64,000 nucleotides of DNA from Phoronis australis (GCA_002633005.1 NMRA01000098.1:495435-559434), one strand, 5' to 3'. Positions 38,471 to 50,619 are shown, counted from the stretch's first letter. Program-made: numbers and translations. Notes: generated by a model from the sequence alone, not told the origin.

Positions 38471-40085
38471 GTAGCATTTTATTGTCTTGGGACTAATGAA
38501 GAATTGCGACTAATCTGTTTCCTATTGTTCTTAGAAGGCATTCACTTTAGTTGATATTCACTTCACTAATGGGACTTGCCGGTTTGTGGAATTGACGGAT
38601 AAACTTCATCTGTCTGTTGGTAACCAGCCATCAAGACCAGTCGTTTTCTTTTTTAGTTAATTTACTGAATTATACTGTATTCAATAATTCACACAAGCAA
38701 CTCAATTAGCTGTGGTCAAGGACCTTCTTTTCTCATCTGTAGAGTAAATAGAGGTTCATTTGCATCCCGCTCAGCGAGTTCATAGAATCTTGCCTGGTAT
38801 AGATCAAAGAAGTCTGATATTCAATAAGAAGGCGTGGGTTCACAGACGCCTGCGAGTTTGTATTTGAACGCTCTTAATTTGTGGTGGAATTTTGATGTTT
38901 TTCATACCAGTACACCGCTTGCCTCTGAATGAGTTCAATTGTACAAGATTTGGATGTTTTTTGAAAACTGTATCTCTCTCATAACTTTCTGTTTTGACAT
39001 TTACGCATAGTTTGAGAGATTATCACAAATAACCGTTTGGTTTATTTCCTACTTAATCGAAATCAAATTAATTGCAAGGTAATCAAGAATACTTCTAAAA
39101 TGTCAACATGGGTCATAATGGTTTGTGTAAACACCCTGGATGTTAAAACGCTTTGCCACTTGCCTGTCTTGGGAGAACCAATTCAGGCCTGACCTTAGCT
39201 ATTCATCTACAATTACCCTCATTGAGAGCTCTGTTAGGGGCATGTTGATCAAATTTAATAGCTTCATTGTGCAACTATTTTCTGACGTCATTTCATTTTC
39301 AACCCCCAGAAAACCAATACTGGCTCTATTTCTATTTGTACGTTAATTGTGAGAAAAGTTAATTTGTGTGCTTCTAAATGTAGAAAATTGAATTGTAACA
39401 TTGATTTTTGCTTTGCTATTCTTTTGTCATGGTATTTTTCTTTTCGTGGCCAAAATTTCAACACCAGTTAATCTATTGTATTAAATTGGGTCAAATTTCC
39501 TCTATATATTTTTTACAAATCCACGATGAATACCACTAAGTGACAGGTAACATGCTATGCTTGTCTAAATGGCTAGAGATGTTCCCGGCAATTTGTTATT
39601 CAACAATTGATTTATGGAGTGTGCAGTTTCCCACCAACCTTTTGCAAGGTGTAGCAGAATCTTTGATCTGGTGAATCATTTTTCTGTTACAGTTTTGACC
39701 AGCAACAGCCATTTTGGATAATTACATTTGCATTCATTGTATTCTCATCAGCATTATACTGTTCAGTCATGTCTACATAGAGAGTTACCTTAGAACATTT
39801 TGCTCTGGTCAGCTGAGTGTCCACACTAGGCACCTAACACCTTACGGAAGTGGCAGTTGATTATTTGTTTCATCCTGTCAAATTTTTGGACTCTTGTCCG
39901 TCCCCCTTTTGGGGAACACCGACTTGTAGAAACTGCTATAAACCATGATGCGACAATTCCATCGTGTCAGCTGGTTTGTTACCACACTGGCACTTATGCT
40001 GGTGCAACTTACACTAGAACAAATTTACCTACTTGGGTAAGTTGGGGTAAGGTACCCCAGCGCAAACAGCATACACTCTACTCAA

Positions 40086-40411
40086 CTTAACTTGGAATAA
40101 CTTGTTTTAGGTAATTCATAGTAACTTGTTTTATGGTTACTGGTAGTAACTTGTTGTAACTCATGGTAACTTGGTCTAGGGTAACTCATAGTAACTTGTT
40201 CTTGGGTAACTGGTAGTAACTTGTTCTAGGTAACTCATAGTAACTTGTTCCGGAATTACTGACAGTAACTTGTTCTGGGGTAACTCGTAGTAACTTGTTC
40301 TTGGGTACCTGGTAGTAACTTGTTGTAGGGTAACTGGTAGTAACTTATTCTTGGGTAACTCGTAGTAACTTGTTCTAAGATAACTGTAACTTGTTTTAAG
40401 ATAACTTGTTG
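40086..40411. repeat. GTAAC-rich minisatellite
   Basis: About ten imperfect units of the form agtaacttgttctagggtaa followed by ctcat or ctggt, period near 30. The array contains around twenty gtaact motifs. Confidence 0.9.
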
Positions 40412-40640
40412 TATAAATGACACTTTATATTTATACTTTATGCCCATCCAAACAGCTTAATATTTGGTAATGCTGGATAGTGAAATCATCATTTATGTTG
40501 TCATGATTGTTGTTGTTTTTACAAAAGTAATCATAAAGATGTCAATATATAAACATACACATTATCCTAAGGGTTGGACACATTCATTTATTACAGTAAG
40601 AAAACTGCAATAAAATTTGCCACTGTAGTAGCAATTTCAG

Positions 40641-40715
40641 AGTAAACCTGTAGAAAGAGCTATTGAGTAACCCTGTACAAAGAGCTATTGAGTAACCCTG
40701 TATAAAGAACTGTTA
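40641..40715. repeat. 25-bp repeat, three copies
   Basis: Units of gagtaaccctgtacaaagag followed by ctatt. Confidence 0.85.
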
Positions 40716-41639
40716 AAAATTATTCAGTCTGGATAGCAGCTATCCCAAGTTAGATTCTGCATGTTTAAATTTTATTTTGAAACTGTTTGTCTTCTCCTCA
40801 CTAGAACATGAGTCAGCCTTAAGTAGCCAGATCTTACTGGCAAAACAATACTGCCTGTTGACATTTGGAAGATTCAAATATTTGTTGTCAAACAAGTCAA
40901 TATTAAACTCCCCTAAGCAACATTTTTGTTGATGTACTGCCCCGATTTTAATCTCTAAATAAAAGGCTCAGAGTGTGTGCTTTTTAGTGGATGTTCCTAG
41001 GGCTTTCTACATAACTTTGAATTTTCAAATTTGTATGTTGTCAACATCGCGTCATCTGTTCTTTTCGTGACATGAATCTCACTCGCTAAACGTGAAATTT
41101 AATAATATAGTCTTCACCTATTTTATTTAATGAGGATTAAAACAACTTTCCAGTATGGCCATTCGTATCTATAATATATGTGTAGCAGTCCGTAACACTT
41201 TCAAAGCTTGCTGCAATTCCATTTTGAATCCACCAGGACAATTTCCTTTTCCCTCACCCATCATTAGAACATGCTTTTCCTGTCTTTAAGACCCTTTAGG
41301 GACCCATAAGAAAGCCATTTTAATGCGTTTTAGAATTAATAAATCAATGCTGCGCCATTGGACCACTTTACTGGCGTCAGACTCCAACATTTTCCCCTTT
41401 CCTGTCCTCCATGTAATTAGATTAACTGCCTCAGATTGCGGTATTAAATCACGTTTTTTTACTTGTACAACATGTTTTATGCAGTATATGTGGGCTAAAT
41501 GTGATGTATCTCTGTTGAATTACTTGTTGGACATGGTATTCATGAAGTTTAACATACTAATGCCCTTGGCTTGTTTTTGTTCACTACTAGAGATTTGTTT
41601 TGAAGAATGTTGTTCAAGCAGGTCCTAAGGCCTGTGTTA

Positions 41640-41990
41640 AGGAATTTTTCACTTTTGTAATTGCACAAAAAGTTTGCCATATTAAAAGAATTAGGTTCTG
41701 AATTGACATTAGTGTAACCACATTGTGTGTTAGGTTCAAAATTAATGTTTTAGTGATTTCTCACCCATTTATCACCCAATTTGACCGTCTAGTGAAATTT
41801 CTGTCAGATTTTTCCACATAAATAAAGATTAAGAAATTTTCAGTCAATCACTAGCATGGTTTGTTATGTGGAGGTGTCATAAAACAACTTTTGATATATT
41901 TTGTGTAGTGAAGAAATTATCCAAAAGTGGAAAATGGCAATTTTGGCAATTGCCTTTGTGCAAAATAAGTGAAAAATAACTAGTCAGTCT
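41640..41990 (-). repeat. Dispersed repeat family C, inverted copy
   Basis: aaagattaagaaattttcag and gaggtgtcataaaacaac match the reverse complement of 17830-17905. Confidence 0.6.
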
Positions 41991-43238
41991 TGTTTGTTTC
42001 GAGAACGATGTGCTTCTGAGTGTTGACTAGATTATGATTTTAAACGTAGTACACTCATTTTTAAGATGTTCAACTGCCACTGAATTGTTCTCCGAACTCT
42101 GAAGTTGAAGCTTTCCTGTAACTGGTTTATGAACCAAAAAATTGTTTCTTAGGAATGGTAAGTCGGAATTATGTTACGGATACATTGGTTCATACCAGTT
42201 GAAAGTGTTATTGCTTTTTGCACAGCATTGTATTACAAGGTTAACCTGGAAATTCGGGAAATTGTGAGGCTGTTTGGTCCTTATATCTGTCTTTTTGAAC
42301 AAAGTTAATAAATAGGGTTGCTATCATTTACTACTCAGAACTGTGAGGGACAACTCTTTACTGAAAAAAGTACATTTTGCAGGCTGTGTTAGAATAAAAT
42401 GATAGTTATTTTTTTTTCACTTCATTAGTACTGTCCTCCTAACTGCAAGCAGTTTGTCTTCGCTTTGTGATAATTCCCGTATGAGAAAACCAACATGTTT
42501 TATTGCGAGTCTGATCGCATTATACTAACTAGGAGAAATCTGATTTCCTTCTTCAGTTCAGTGGTAAATGTCATGTAGCTGGACCCTGAAGTTGGTGGAG
42601 TGAATCCAGGATTACTGTTTACCTGATAATCGCATTACTACTTACATGATGGTGCATTATTAATGAATGTCTCTGAGTACATTGCAAATACTTATCGTTT
42701 TTGTGTCACCTCCAGATGGCAGCACTTCCCAAATCTACCATAGATATCAATCTAGTCCATTGGCGTTTTCAAAGTCTTTTGTCGGGCATCCGGACTGGCA
42801 ATCAAATTGTCTGCCTTGCTTCAGGGAATTACTTAAACTCAGTGGAACTACTGAGTTATATTGCCATGAAATCATTGCTAATAGACTCCTTGTGGGTTTC
42901 CCACCTGAGCAGGAGAAGTGTATCTGGTTGCAAAAGCCCATCTAAGCCTTGTACATGGAAAACCAGCATGAGGTCTTGCAAACTTGGAATGATTCCTGCT
43001 GTGCAGTATCAGGTTGGCACCATGTCATCAAGGGGTCAGCGGGACAAAAATCCACTTTGCTTCACGTCTCGAAAAAGCTCTATTGCTGTGCACCACACAA
43101 AAAGAACAGTGTCCATGATTTTGAGAGTTGACAGCTCTTGAGAGTCACATACAATTCTTCGACTAAGTACGTTGGTGCTTTGAAACGAGGCTAATTTTTA
43201 ATGATTGTCTCCATAAAGGAGAGGTCATTTGAGACATG

Positions 43239-43668
43239 AGGCCCTTTCATACTAACTAAGCTCTGGTATGAGCAGTATCAGCAAAGCATCAAGGTAAATT
43301 GCGAAGTAAATTGGATCATACATACCAGCTTTGGTAGTTAATGGCATCGAAGTAAACAGAAGGCGACGCTGTCGTCATCAAAGTAAGCACAAGGTAGCGC
43401 TGGTGATTGTTCGAGTAAAATATTCGACTATTAGTGATGACACTGCTCTTTAATTGTTGATGATGGTAGTGGCCCTGACAATAACTTTTATGGGACCGAA
43501 GTTGATCGTTTACACTGCATTGCAGCATCGATGCTACGCTGTTAAATCCACCTGTTTACTGCAAAGTTAACTGGTGGTGTTAACTTCGATCTAGGACCAA
43601 AGTTAACCGTTCATATTGACTGCAACTCTCCAAAACATTGACGCATTGACGTTAGTATGAAAGGGCCT
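43239..43668. mobile_element. 430-bp element with perfect 18-bp inverted ends
   Basis: aggccctttcatactaac at 43239-43256 is the exact reverse complement of 43651-43668. Diverged relatives at 14175 and 24714 show it is a family. Too short to encode a transposase, so a MITE-type element. No clear target duplication is visible. Confidence 0.88.
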
Positions 43669-46081
43669 TTTGTCCTCTGGGTCAAGTATGTTCGTCACTA
43701 GAAAACACAAACTGGTATTGACAAATAACTTCCATGATAAACTCCATTGCCAATGGCAAAGTGAGTAAAGATTACAAACTGGTAAAAATGTATTTAAACT
43801 TGTGCTACATTTTTGTAGACTACTGTATTGGACTTTGCTGATTTCAAAAGTATTTATTGAGTTAATGAAGGCATATAATAAATGGATATCTGTCTAGTAG
43901 GAAAATTGTAAAATTGTTCGTCAAAGGCCTACATTTCATGTATAATCGTTAACATTGTGTAACCATGTTCACTTGCTTTCTTTCAGCTGTTTGATCGCTG
44001 TTTTATGCCTTTCTCTCAGTTTTGAATTTTTCCATTTAGCCAGACTGTATTCTTGCTAATGACGTAAATGTTAGAACAGAAAACAATTTGCAGAGAAAAA
44101 TGAGAAGTAATTATTAGCCTCTTAGCTTTGCTCAGTCTTGTGTTCTGCGTATCAAAGGAACACTTGTATAAAACATCGTTTTCTTTTGAATCAAGACTCG
44201 AAAACAGTTCCTACGGGCTTTTATCAGCATGTCAATAATGATCTTGCTAAGTAATGTAATCTGTATGATATGCTTCATTTTCTGTTATGTTGATTCTTTG
44301 AGTGGATTGTTTTGAACTTGTGTCTTTTTTAATCATGGGCCAGCACTGTTTGGCCGCATGGGCGTGGGTGTTGCTGCTAATTTTGTTTCAGTATTCTCAA
44401 CAGAAAAGATTATTTAAAATGCTCAGAAATAGGACTAACCAGCCTAAATAGTTTAATACTAATTAATAAAAAGAAGCAATGAAAACACTTTGTGAAGTTT
44501 ATGTTGATCATGTTTTCTATTAGTACAAAAGGCAGTATCTGATATTTGAGAATTACGGCGAATGCCAAAATCACCCACGTCTCAATTTTCAGAATCAAGA
44601 AAATTCAGTTTCAGTTAGAATTTCCATGTCCCAAATTGTACAGTCTTCCCAAATTGGAGCATGTTACTGTACTTGTGGGCAATCCTACCCCACCCTTTGG
44701 TTGTGGTTAAGGTGTTAAGTCTCAATACCCAGGTGTTAATCTGATTACACCTAGGTGGCCAGAGAAGATCAAGTGCTGTGTAATGTGAGTAATGGGCGAT
44801 CAAACAGCATGTTCTTTTCACCCACAAATGACCCATGAGGGGATCAGATGACATTGGTGTTTGCGCACCCTTTGTCCATCCATTGATAGGCCATGTGTAC
44901 CCCACAACAAGCCAGGCACAATGCTAGTGCCCACAGCTGCTCTAAGTTCACCTAATACAAAGACAGAGCACACAAAATACATCAATCAACTTGATTTCTC
45001 CTGTTCCTCTCTACTGTATCACCAGTAATGTCTGGGCTCATGGTGAAGGTCAACAAAAGTTGATTTTGTAGTGTCTCAAAAAGTAATTTCCTGGTTAAAC
45101 AGTTGAGAATAGTGAGAGGTGTTATTGTAGTAAACAGCCAGGTAAAGACCCAGGTGTGTGAGTGCTCACCTTGGTATGTCTCATTGCTCGGCCTTTCCTG
45201 TGAACAGTTCACAGTATTTACCAATTCCACTATTCCCACGGCTCAAGCAAAAAATTAGCAGCATGAGACATTCACAAAGCATCAGGGGCCCCTGTCAACT
45301 GTATTTGCGTGTCCAGGTTAACTGCCATGTTTGACTCAATCCCACCCCTCACTTTCGCTTTTTAAGCGCCTTTGCTCGGTGTAATACCCACCCACCAATT
45401 CATACTTCCTTAAAAATGTCGGTGTCTAAATGCTTGTCTCACAAAAAAATTATTTCTAGAAATGTACACTACTCGCTTACATTTGTGCAACAAACAGTTA
45501 GTTTCATTAGTACCTTGCCATGTCATGGTAAAGGCCTTCTGATATCTTGTGTGCAAAAGATAGCTGGTGAATGTATTCACATGACAGAATCAAATGTTTG
45601 GGTAAACACTCATCTCTAACTGATCAAATGAGTACAGTACTGAAGGTCATCAGCCCAGTCATCACTAAAACCGTTGTATCAGTCTTGGTGGTTGAATGGG
45701 ACTGTGGTCTATTGTGGAATTGAAGTTAATTGCAACACAATCTTTCATTATTTTCATAAAACATGCGACTGCACTAGCTTCATGTTTGCAGCATGTGCTT
45801 ACGACCATTTTAGCTCCAACTAGACTTACAAGATCAGCCTTTGATGAAACGGACAAAAGCACACACTTATCAGTCATCCATTTAGTGTAGCTCAAAGTCA
45901 AGTGTTTCAAAGCTTCGTAAATGATATTTCGCTTTGCACTGATAATCTACCTATAACAACTTACCCAACACACTGTACGTTTTGGTAGTCAGATGATGTA
46001 CCGGGGTGTTAACTATTTGGCAGTAGAAGTCGCCACTGTTTCTCTAATGTCTAATACATTCCTGCGATGTTCTCTTTTCAG

Positions 46082-46306
46082 CCTGCATCGCGGACTGAGT
46101 TGACCTACTGCAGCCCTACTTCAGATCTTCCCACCCCTATCTTGATACGCACGTCCAGGGCCAACGGTCCCAGCAAGAATGTCGTCCCCCGTGTCTACAA
46201 TGTGCAGGTCTCACTGTCCTCACCAGATGGCTCCACTGTATCATCGCCAGTACTACAGAGGTCTGGCGAGAACGACACCGAAAACCCGCCAGATATTGAT
46301 CCTCGG
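46082..46306 (+). CDS. Exon 3: cytosolic loop, Ser/Pro-rich
   Basis: 225 nt, 75 codons, phase 0 to 0. Acceptor ttctcttttcag. The frame is rich in Ser, Pro and Arg with a patch reading NVVPRVYNVQVSLSSPDGST, then an acidic tail (GENDTENPPDIDP). It is predicted to lie in the cytosolic loop between the two membrane helices. The donor is gtttgt, which is weak; a gtaatg four bases on would change the phase and meet a stop in exon 4, so the weak donor is preferred. Codon use is clearly more GC-rich than the flanking intron, which supports coding. Confidence 0.8.
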
Positions 46307-46708
46307 GTTTGTAATGCTTTGTTTGTGATTTTTTAAATCATTTGTGTAGAATGACGTATTGACTGGGAGCATTTTAATAAGTTCACATATTTGGACAAAC
46401 GCTTGTTCTTGCCAACTCGGTAGTTTATTTTAAGGGACATGTCAAATTTTCATGATGAAACAACTTCTTTGTAATTACAGCTAGAACAGACACCATTGAT
46501 AATGGGAGAAGAGACTTTTACATAATGCCAGGGATCCTAAATATTGTAAAATCGTATTTCGCATCATTTACAAGGAATCAGTCTGGATCTTTTGGTGCAT
46601 TAGTAATTTAAAAAATATTGAAGCTGAAGTGATTTCTAAACATATGTTTTGAGTTAAACTTGTCCCAGTTGTGTGATTTGTGTTAACATGTTTTGTGTTA
46701 TTAACTAG

Positions 46709-46813
46709 ATATTGGAGACTGTGCTTCGTCAGAGGTCCACTCCTTACGCATCATCCTCACCGCGGAAAAATAGAGAGAACATCGAACTTATCAAACCAGA
46801 AGTCCTCTTGGTG
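46709..46813 (+). CDS. Exon 4: cytosolic loop
   Basis: 105 nt, 35 codons, phase 0 to 0, with acceptor aactag and strong donor gtaagt. It encodes a basic, Ser-rich stretch (SSSPRKNRENIELIKPEVLL). No known domain. Length divisible by three and symmetric phases mean it could be skipped without frameshift. Confidence 0.8.
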
Positions 46814-47623
46814 GTAAGTTTCTGTACTGCTGTTTTTTATTGCTTGACTTGAAGACTCTCTTTCTTAGTTTTCGTGATCTCTGGTCTTCTCAGCTATGGC
46901 CACAAGGGGCAGCACCATTTGTGACCAATTTGCACTGTGAATGTGAAAGTAGATGAGGCAATGGAAAGTAGTGAAATCGTTGTCAGGAACAATGTTCTGG
47001 TCCTCTTACGGTATTGCGAAAACAGTAGCTTGGTAAATTAGTAACTATGAACCCGCCTTTGGTGTTAAAAAATACTAACTTTGGATATAAAGTTGGTGTG
47101 AACTTATTTCTTACTCAGTGGAGGAATGATTTCCAGGCTATGGGAGACTTGACAGTTGTGTAGTGCTTGAGTGAGACGATGTTGAACTCATCGAATGACA
47201 TTCAGTGACAAGCCATTCATTGAGTCGCATCTCAAGCAATGAACTATCACTTCTAGCAATCGTCTCTAATCCAAGTATTGAACGAGTTAAGGCCACATTT
47301 GTAGAAGTATCAATCTGTTTCACACTGCAGGTGTTTTAGTCACTTGTAAGTAAGTTGTTGTTCACTAATAAAAGCCGTGTGCACTTGATGCCAATATTAT
47401 GGGCCCCTAGTCATGGACAGTGAGGAATGTTGGGTTGGAAAGACAATGCAATGTAGTCTTTAGCTTTATGTTGGAACATTGTGTGAGATCTTGATAAAAC
47501 TAAGAACATGTCAGTGTTATTGAATTCCATTGTACTTATTCTATCTAGACGTGAGTCTCTTAAAACACTAGTAGCTGGGATGTTGACAAGCAATACATTT
47601 TAGTCAAGCTGTAATGATTTCAG

Positions 47624-47698
47624 ACGAAAGACCAGGTTCAGGAGCTGAGTGCCAATATAGATAAGTTAGAGCCGGGTATACCTGGTTCTGGTGGGCAG
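47624..47698 (+). CDS. Exon 5: cytosolic loop
   Basis: 75 nt, 25 codons, phase 0 to 0; acceptor tgatttcag, donor gtgagc. It encodes TKDQVQELSANIDKLEP followed by a Gly/Pro-rich turn. The first part could form a short amphipathic helix. No domain recognised. Confidence 0.75.
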
Positions 47699-48252
47699 GT
47701 GAGCCCGTGTGTTTATCATGTGTGTTGCGATGTACTTCTTATAGTTAATGTGTTGTGTATACTATCAGTTGTTTAGTCATGTTATTGACTGCTTAGCATT
47801 GAATATTGCTACCATTGTTGTAAGTATTTTGAATTCCACCAGGATACTATGTGTTTAGGAATGAAGTCTTATGTTTCCGTTTATAATTTTGTAATTAGAT
47901 TTTGCTGTGCTACTTTTTCTTTCGTTATATACATTTTTTTACTTAGCTTTAGCGTTTTTGTCTAATCTTCATTCACATTTTAGTTCTGAATGTAATGATG
48001 CTTTAGTGAACAGTAGAAAATTTGTTTTCAATAATTTGTAATGGATAGAAATGACCGCAAGGTATGTTAGAACTATATAATCTATATACTAATAAATATA
48101 AATTAACTCATTGCTTAATCCATTCATATATAAGAGCAGAGGAATCTCGGTGCAGATGGATTAGTTTTATGAGGATGCGTGTGTAAATTGCAGAGTTGAT
48201 AATAAGTAAGGACGACTAATGGAATTGGTTTGTTCTGGTTGTTTTCTTCTAG

Positions 48253-48366
48253 AGACATTATCAACTGTTTGTAACGCGTGCCAGACTATCCCCAAGGTCT
48301 TCCAATGGTCCTTGTTTAACCGCTCAGGACCGTAACTCTCTGTCCCCATACTGGAGTGGAAGTCAA
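48253..48366 (+). CDS. Exon 6: cytosolic loop, probable cassette
   Basis: 114 nt, 38 codons, phase 0 to 0. Acceptor tgttttcttctag. The donor gtaata is only moderate, and reading through it meets a stop within three codons. The product is polar (RHYQLFVTRARLSPRSSNGP at the start). This is the least certain loop exon; it could be an optional cassette. Confidence 0.6.
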
Positions 48367-49145
48367 GTAATATAGCATCTCAAGTGTTCACTTGTATGAC
48401 TTCTCTCTTTCACATTTCTCACCCCACCCTTTAGGAGGCCACTGTTTTAGTTTTTAGGATTAGACACGAATTTTCACATTCATCAGAAGGCACATTTGAG
48501 AATATATTTTGTTACCATGGCGATACAAGCACTGTTAGGCTACTGTGATATGTCCATGCAAATGAATTATATTGCATATCAAGATATTGTTTCTTAGAAA
48601 TTTTCTGTGTCTAGTTTTCTTACTAGAATTTACTAGAATTTTCTATACCACAGGTTCAATGTAACAAGTTTGATGCCAGTAATTTATTTTTCTTTTACCT
48701 CTAGCTGTGTTGTTTATGTTTATCTTACAGTTAGTTTGGTTGTATAATTCAATTGTCAAATGACTCCTTTTATTTATAAGAACAAGTCGGTCCATAAAGC
48801 ACTTGTACCCATCCACTAGAAATGGAAATTCTATTATTTATTAGCAAGCTACGTGGCTAAAAAACAAATTTTTTACTTTGCCTGTTTTTCTAAAAAATAA
48901 TTGAATATCAGCCTTTGGAATTTTTACAAATTTAATGACAATTTGGCTGTTATCTTTGTACGAATTATTTGAGATAATTGTTGCTTTCATACTAGCTGAA
49001 AGAATCCTCTGTTACCATCTTCCATCTCCCTGTGCCTGATTTGTTTGATAAACACGGTGTCGTTTGTTTGTTTGTTGTTGTTTTTTATTTGATTTGCTTC
49101 AATTTGTTGCACCCTGTACTCAGTGTTGTGTCTAACTGTTTCCAG

Positions 49146-49187
49146 AGGTCGTATCGTCCTGTACGATACAGGGTGAAACGGAAAAAG
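49146..49187 (+). CDS. Exon 7: 42-nt microexon with a basic patch
   Basis: 42 nt, 14 codons, phase 0 to 0, reading RSYRPVRYRVKRKK. Acceptor aactgtttccag and donor gtgatg. Eight of 14 residues are Arg or Lys. The exon keeps frame whether included or skipped. Upstream of the acceptor are TGC-containing sequences (tttgcttc, gttgcacc). It fits between exons 6 and 8 with no frame cost, so inclusion may be tissue-regulated; that is inference. Confidence 0.65.
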
Positions 49188-49797
49188 GTGATGTATATCC
49201 ATGCCAGCTTGACTGTCGAGTTGTGCCATAAATTGTCCTGTCAGTGTTATGATCCCTAAACTAAAAGCATGAGTCTCAGCCCCTCACTGGTGTTGGAAGT
49301 GATCAAAATGTCGAGTTTGACCCTGTTGTAAATATTTTGTGGTTTTCTTAATTATAATTGTATTTGATTAACAGATAGATGTTAACTAACATTTATTATT
49401 TAACATCAGTTTGATGAATATTCTAACGCTGATTTGGGGTGGCATTTTAAACCTTTTTGTCCATGTTTAACTAACCTAGGGTTATGGTAACTTTTTATTT
49501 ACAAGTCTAATAGTTTTCATTTATATACGTTGATCTTCAATAGCCTGCATGTCAACTTGAATGGGTGAAATAATTATGTAGTCAAAGCTCTGCCATTTTA
49601 ATTTGCTTAAAGAATTACTGTATTAGCTGCATGAATTTCTAGGGTTGAAAAATTATTGTCATTTGCTGTTAATATTACTAACATAGAATGTTTACTTTTG
49701 TAGCTTGGACATGAAAAACTATAATTGAAGGATCTTGCCATTTTATTTGCTTATAAGTTTCACTACGTCCTTTCATTGCCAGCTCTTGTTTTTGCAG

Positions 49798-49908
49798 AGA
49801 CCCCTGCCAAACAAACGCAGCGTGAGGTCAGAGCCAGAACACACTGCAACCACAGGATCGTCAGATGCAGATGCACAGAGTGCTCCCGAAGGCAAAAAAT
49901 CAAACTGG
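49798..49908 (+). CDS. Exon 8: cytosolic loop
   Basis: 111 nt, 37 codons, phase 0 to 0; acceptor gtttttgcag, donor gtgagt. It encodes a basic start (RPLPNKRSVRSEPEH) then an acidic/Ser/Thr/Ala stretch (TGSSDADAQSAPEGKKSNW). The switch from basic to acidic ahead of the second membrane helix resembles the same position in vertebrate astrotactins as I know them. No catalytic domain. Confidence 0.8.
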
Positions 49909-50414
49909 GTGAGTCGCGATAATCTCAAATTTGTAAAATAAAATTACATTAATTGTGGAGTGAGCTTCAGAGTTGAATGATGGTTTTCAGTTGATCGTTA
50001 ATTCAAGTTGGGAGAAGGAATAGATATTGTCTTGGGTGAAGTGTTTCATCATTTGGTGTTTGTCACCGCTACTCAGTTTTCCATTTGCCACGATATTTTG
50101 TCAGACTAGATTTTGAATTAACAGCAATTCCCACTACCTGTTATGCAGAGGAGGACCCTAAAGTGCTAAAATAACCTTGAGCAATGGTTTCGGCTCCTGT
50201 TATACAATCATGAACTTGCGTTTTTCTCAAAATTTTTGCTGACGCGTGCTCATACCAACTCCATTAGCTAATTAGAGGCATTTTTCTCAACCGAAGTTGA
50301 ATAACTCTGTTTTCAAATATATTTTTGATATACTGGCAACAGATGCTGGATTTGTCAGTTTAGTTGTTTTCTGTTGATTCCCAACTCATTTATGACTGTT
50401 TACCTGTCCAACAG

Positions 50415-50619
50415 AATTCCCCATCTAGTGCGCCATCCGACAGTGACCATCGGCCAGCAGGCGGCGGCGGCGGTGGTGGCCGGGGACCGGTCAGACCCAG
50501 CATGCTGGTGCTGGCTACTCTGACGGTTCTCTCATTGCTGACTGTCGTGTACGCAGCTTGCCAACAGGAGACAACTGTGGACATCACTATATTCATACCT
50601 AACAATAAAGTCCAACTCA
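50415..50619 (+). CDS. Exon 9: poly-Gly linker and second membrane helix
   Basis: 205 nt, phase 0 in, phase 1 out; acceptor tgtccaacag, donor gtaagt. Residues 296-324 are Ser/Pro-rich with a run of seven Gly (311-317) encoded by ggc/ggt triplets, then RGPVRPS. Residues 325-343 (MLVLATLTVLSLLTVVYAA) form a hydrophobic helix with basic residues on the N side, so the following Cys-rich modules should be lumenal. The helix ends like a signal peptide: VYA or YAA before Cys344 suits signal peptidase. Vertebrate astrotactins are reported to be cut by signal peptidase at the second helix, with the halves kept together by a disulfide. The rest (QETTVDITIFIPNNKVQL) starts a beta-like extracellular segment. 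Confidence 0.85.

Larger units (their letters stand above)
35494..46081 (+). other. Intron 2 (10.6 kb)
   Basis: Phase 0 intron without a recognised exon. It holds a degenerate hairpin-element copy (35797-35872), a polypurine tract (37003-37162), a dispersed repeat copy (37937-38470), a GTAAC-rich minisatellite (40086-40411), a 25-bp triplet repeat (40641-40715), an inverted dispersed repeat copy (41640-41990) and a 430-bp element with perfect 18-bp inverted ends (43239-43668). An open stretch at 42701-43141 was considered and rejected. Confidence 0.7.
46307..50414 (+). other. Introns 3 to 8, all phase 0
   Basis: The sequence between exons 3 and 9 (introns 46307-46708, 46814-47623, 47699-48252, 48367-49145, 49188-49797, 49909-50414) shows ordinary AT-rich intron with no recognised repeat family or RNA gene. 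All six interrupt the frame between codons. Confidence 0.7.

Noticed and set aside
42701-43141. Open frame of 146 codons on the + strand, in intron 2
   Set aside because: Longest uninterrupted frame without N, but composition is unbiased, other frames overlap it on both strands, no domain or splice logic is seen, and exons 2 and 3 join in phase without it.
44615-44905. Minus-strand open frame rich in Trp and Pro
   Set aside because: No recognised domain or splice signals; may be an unclassified repeat, not supportable as a gene.
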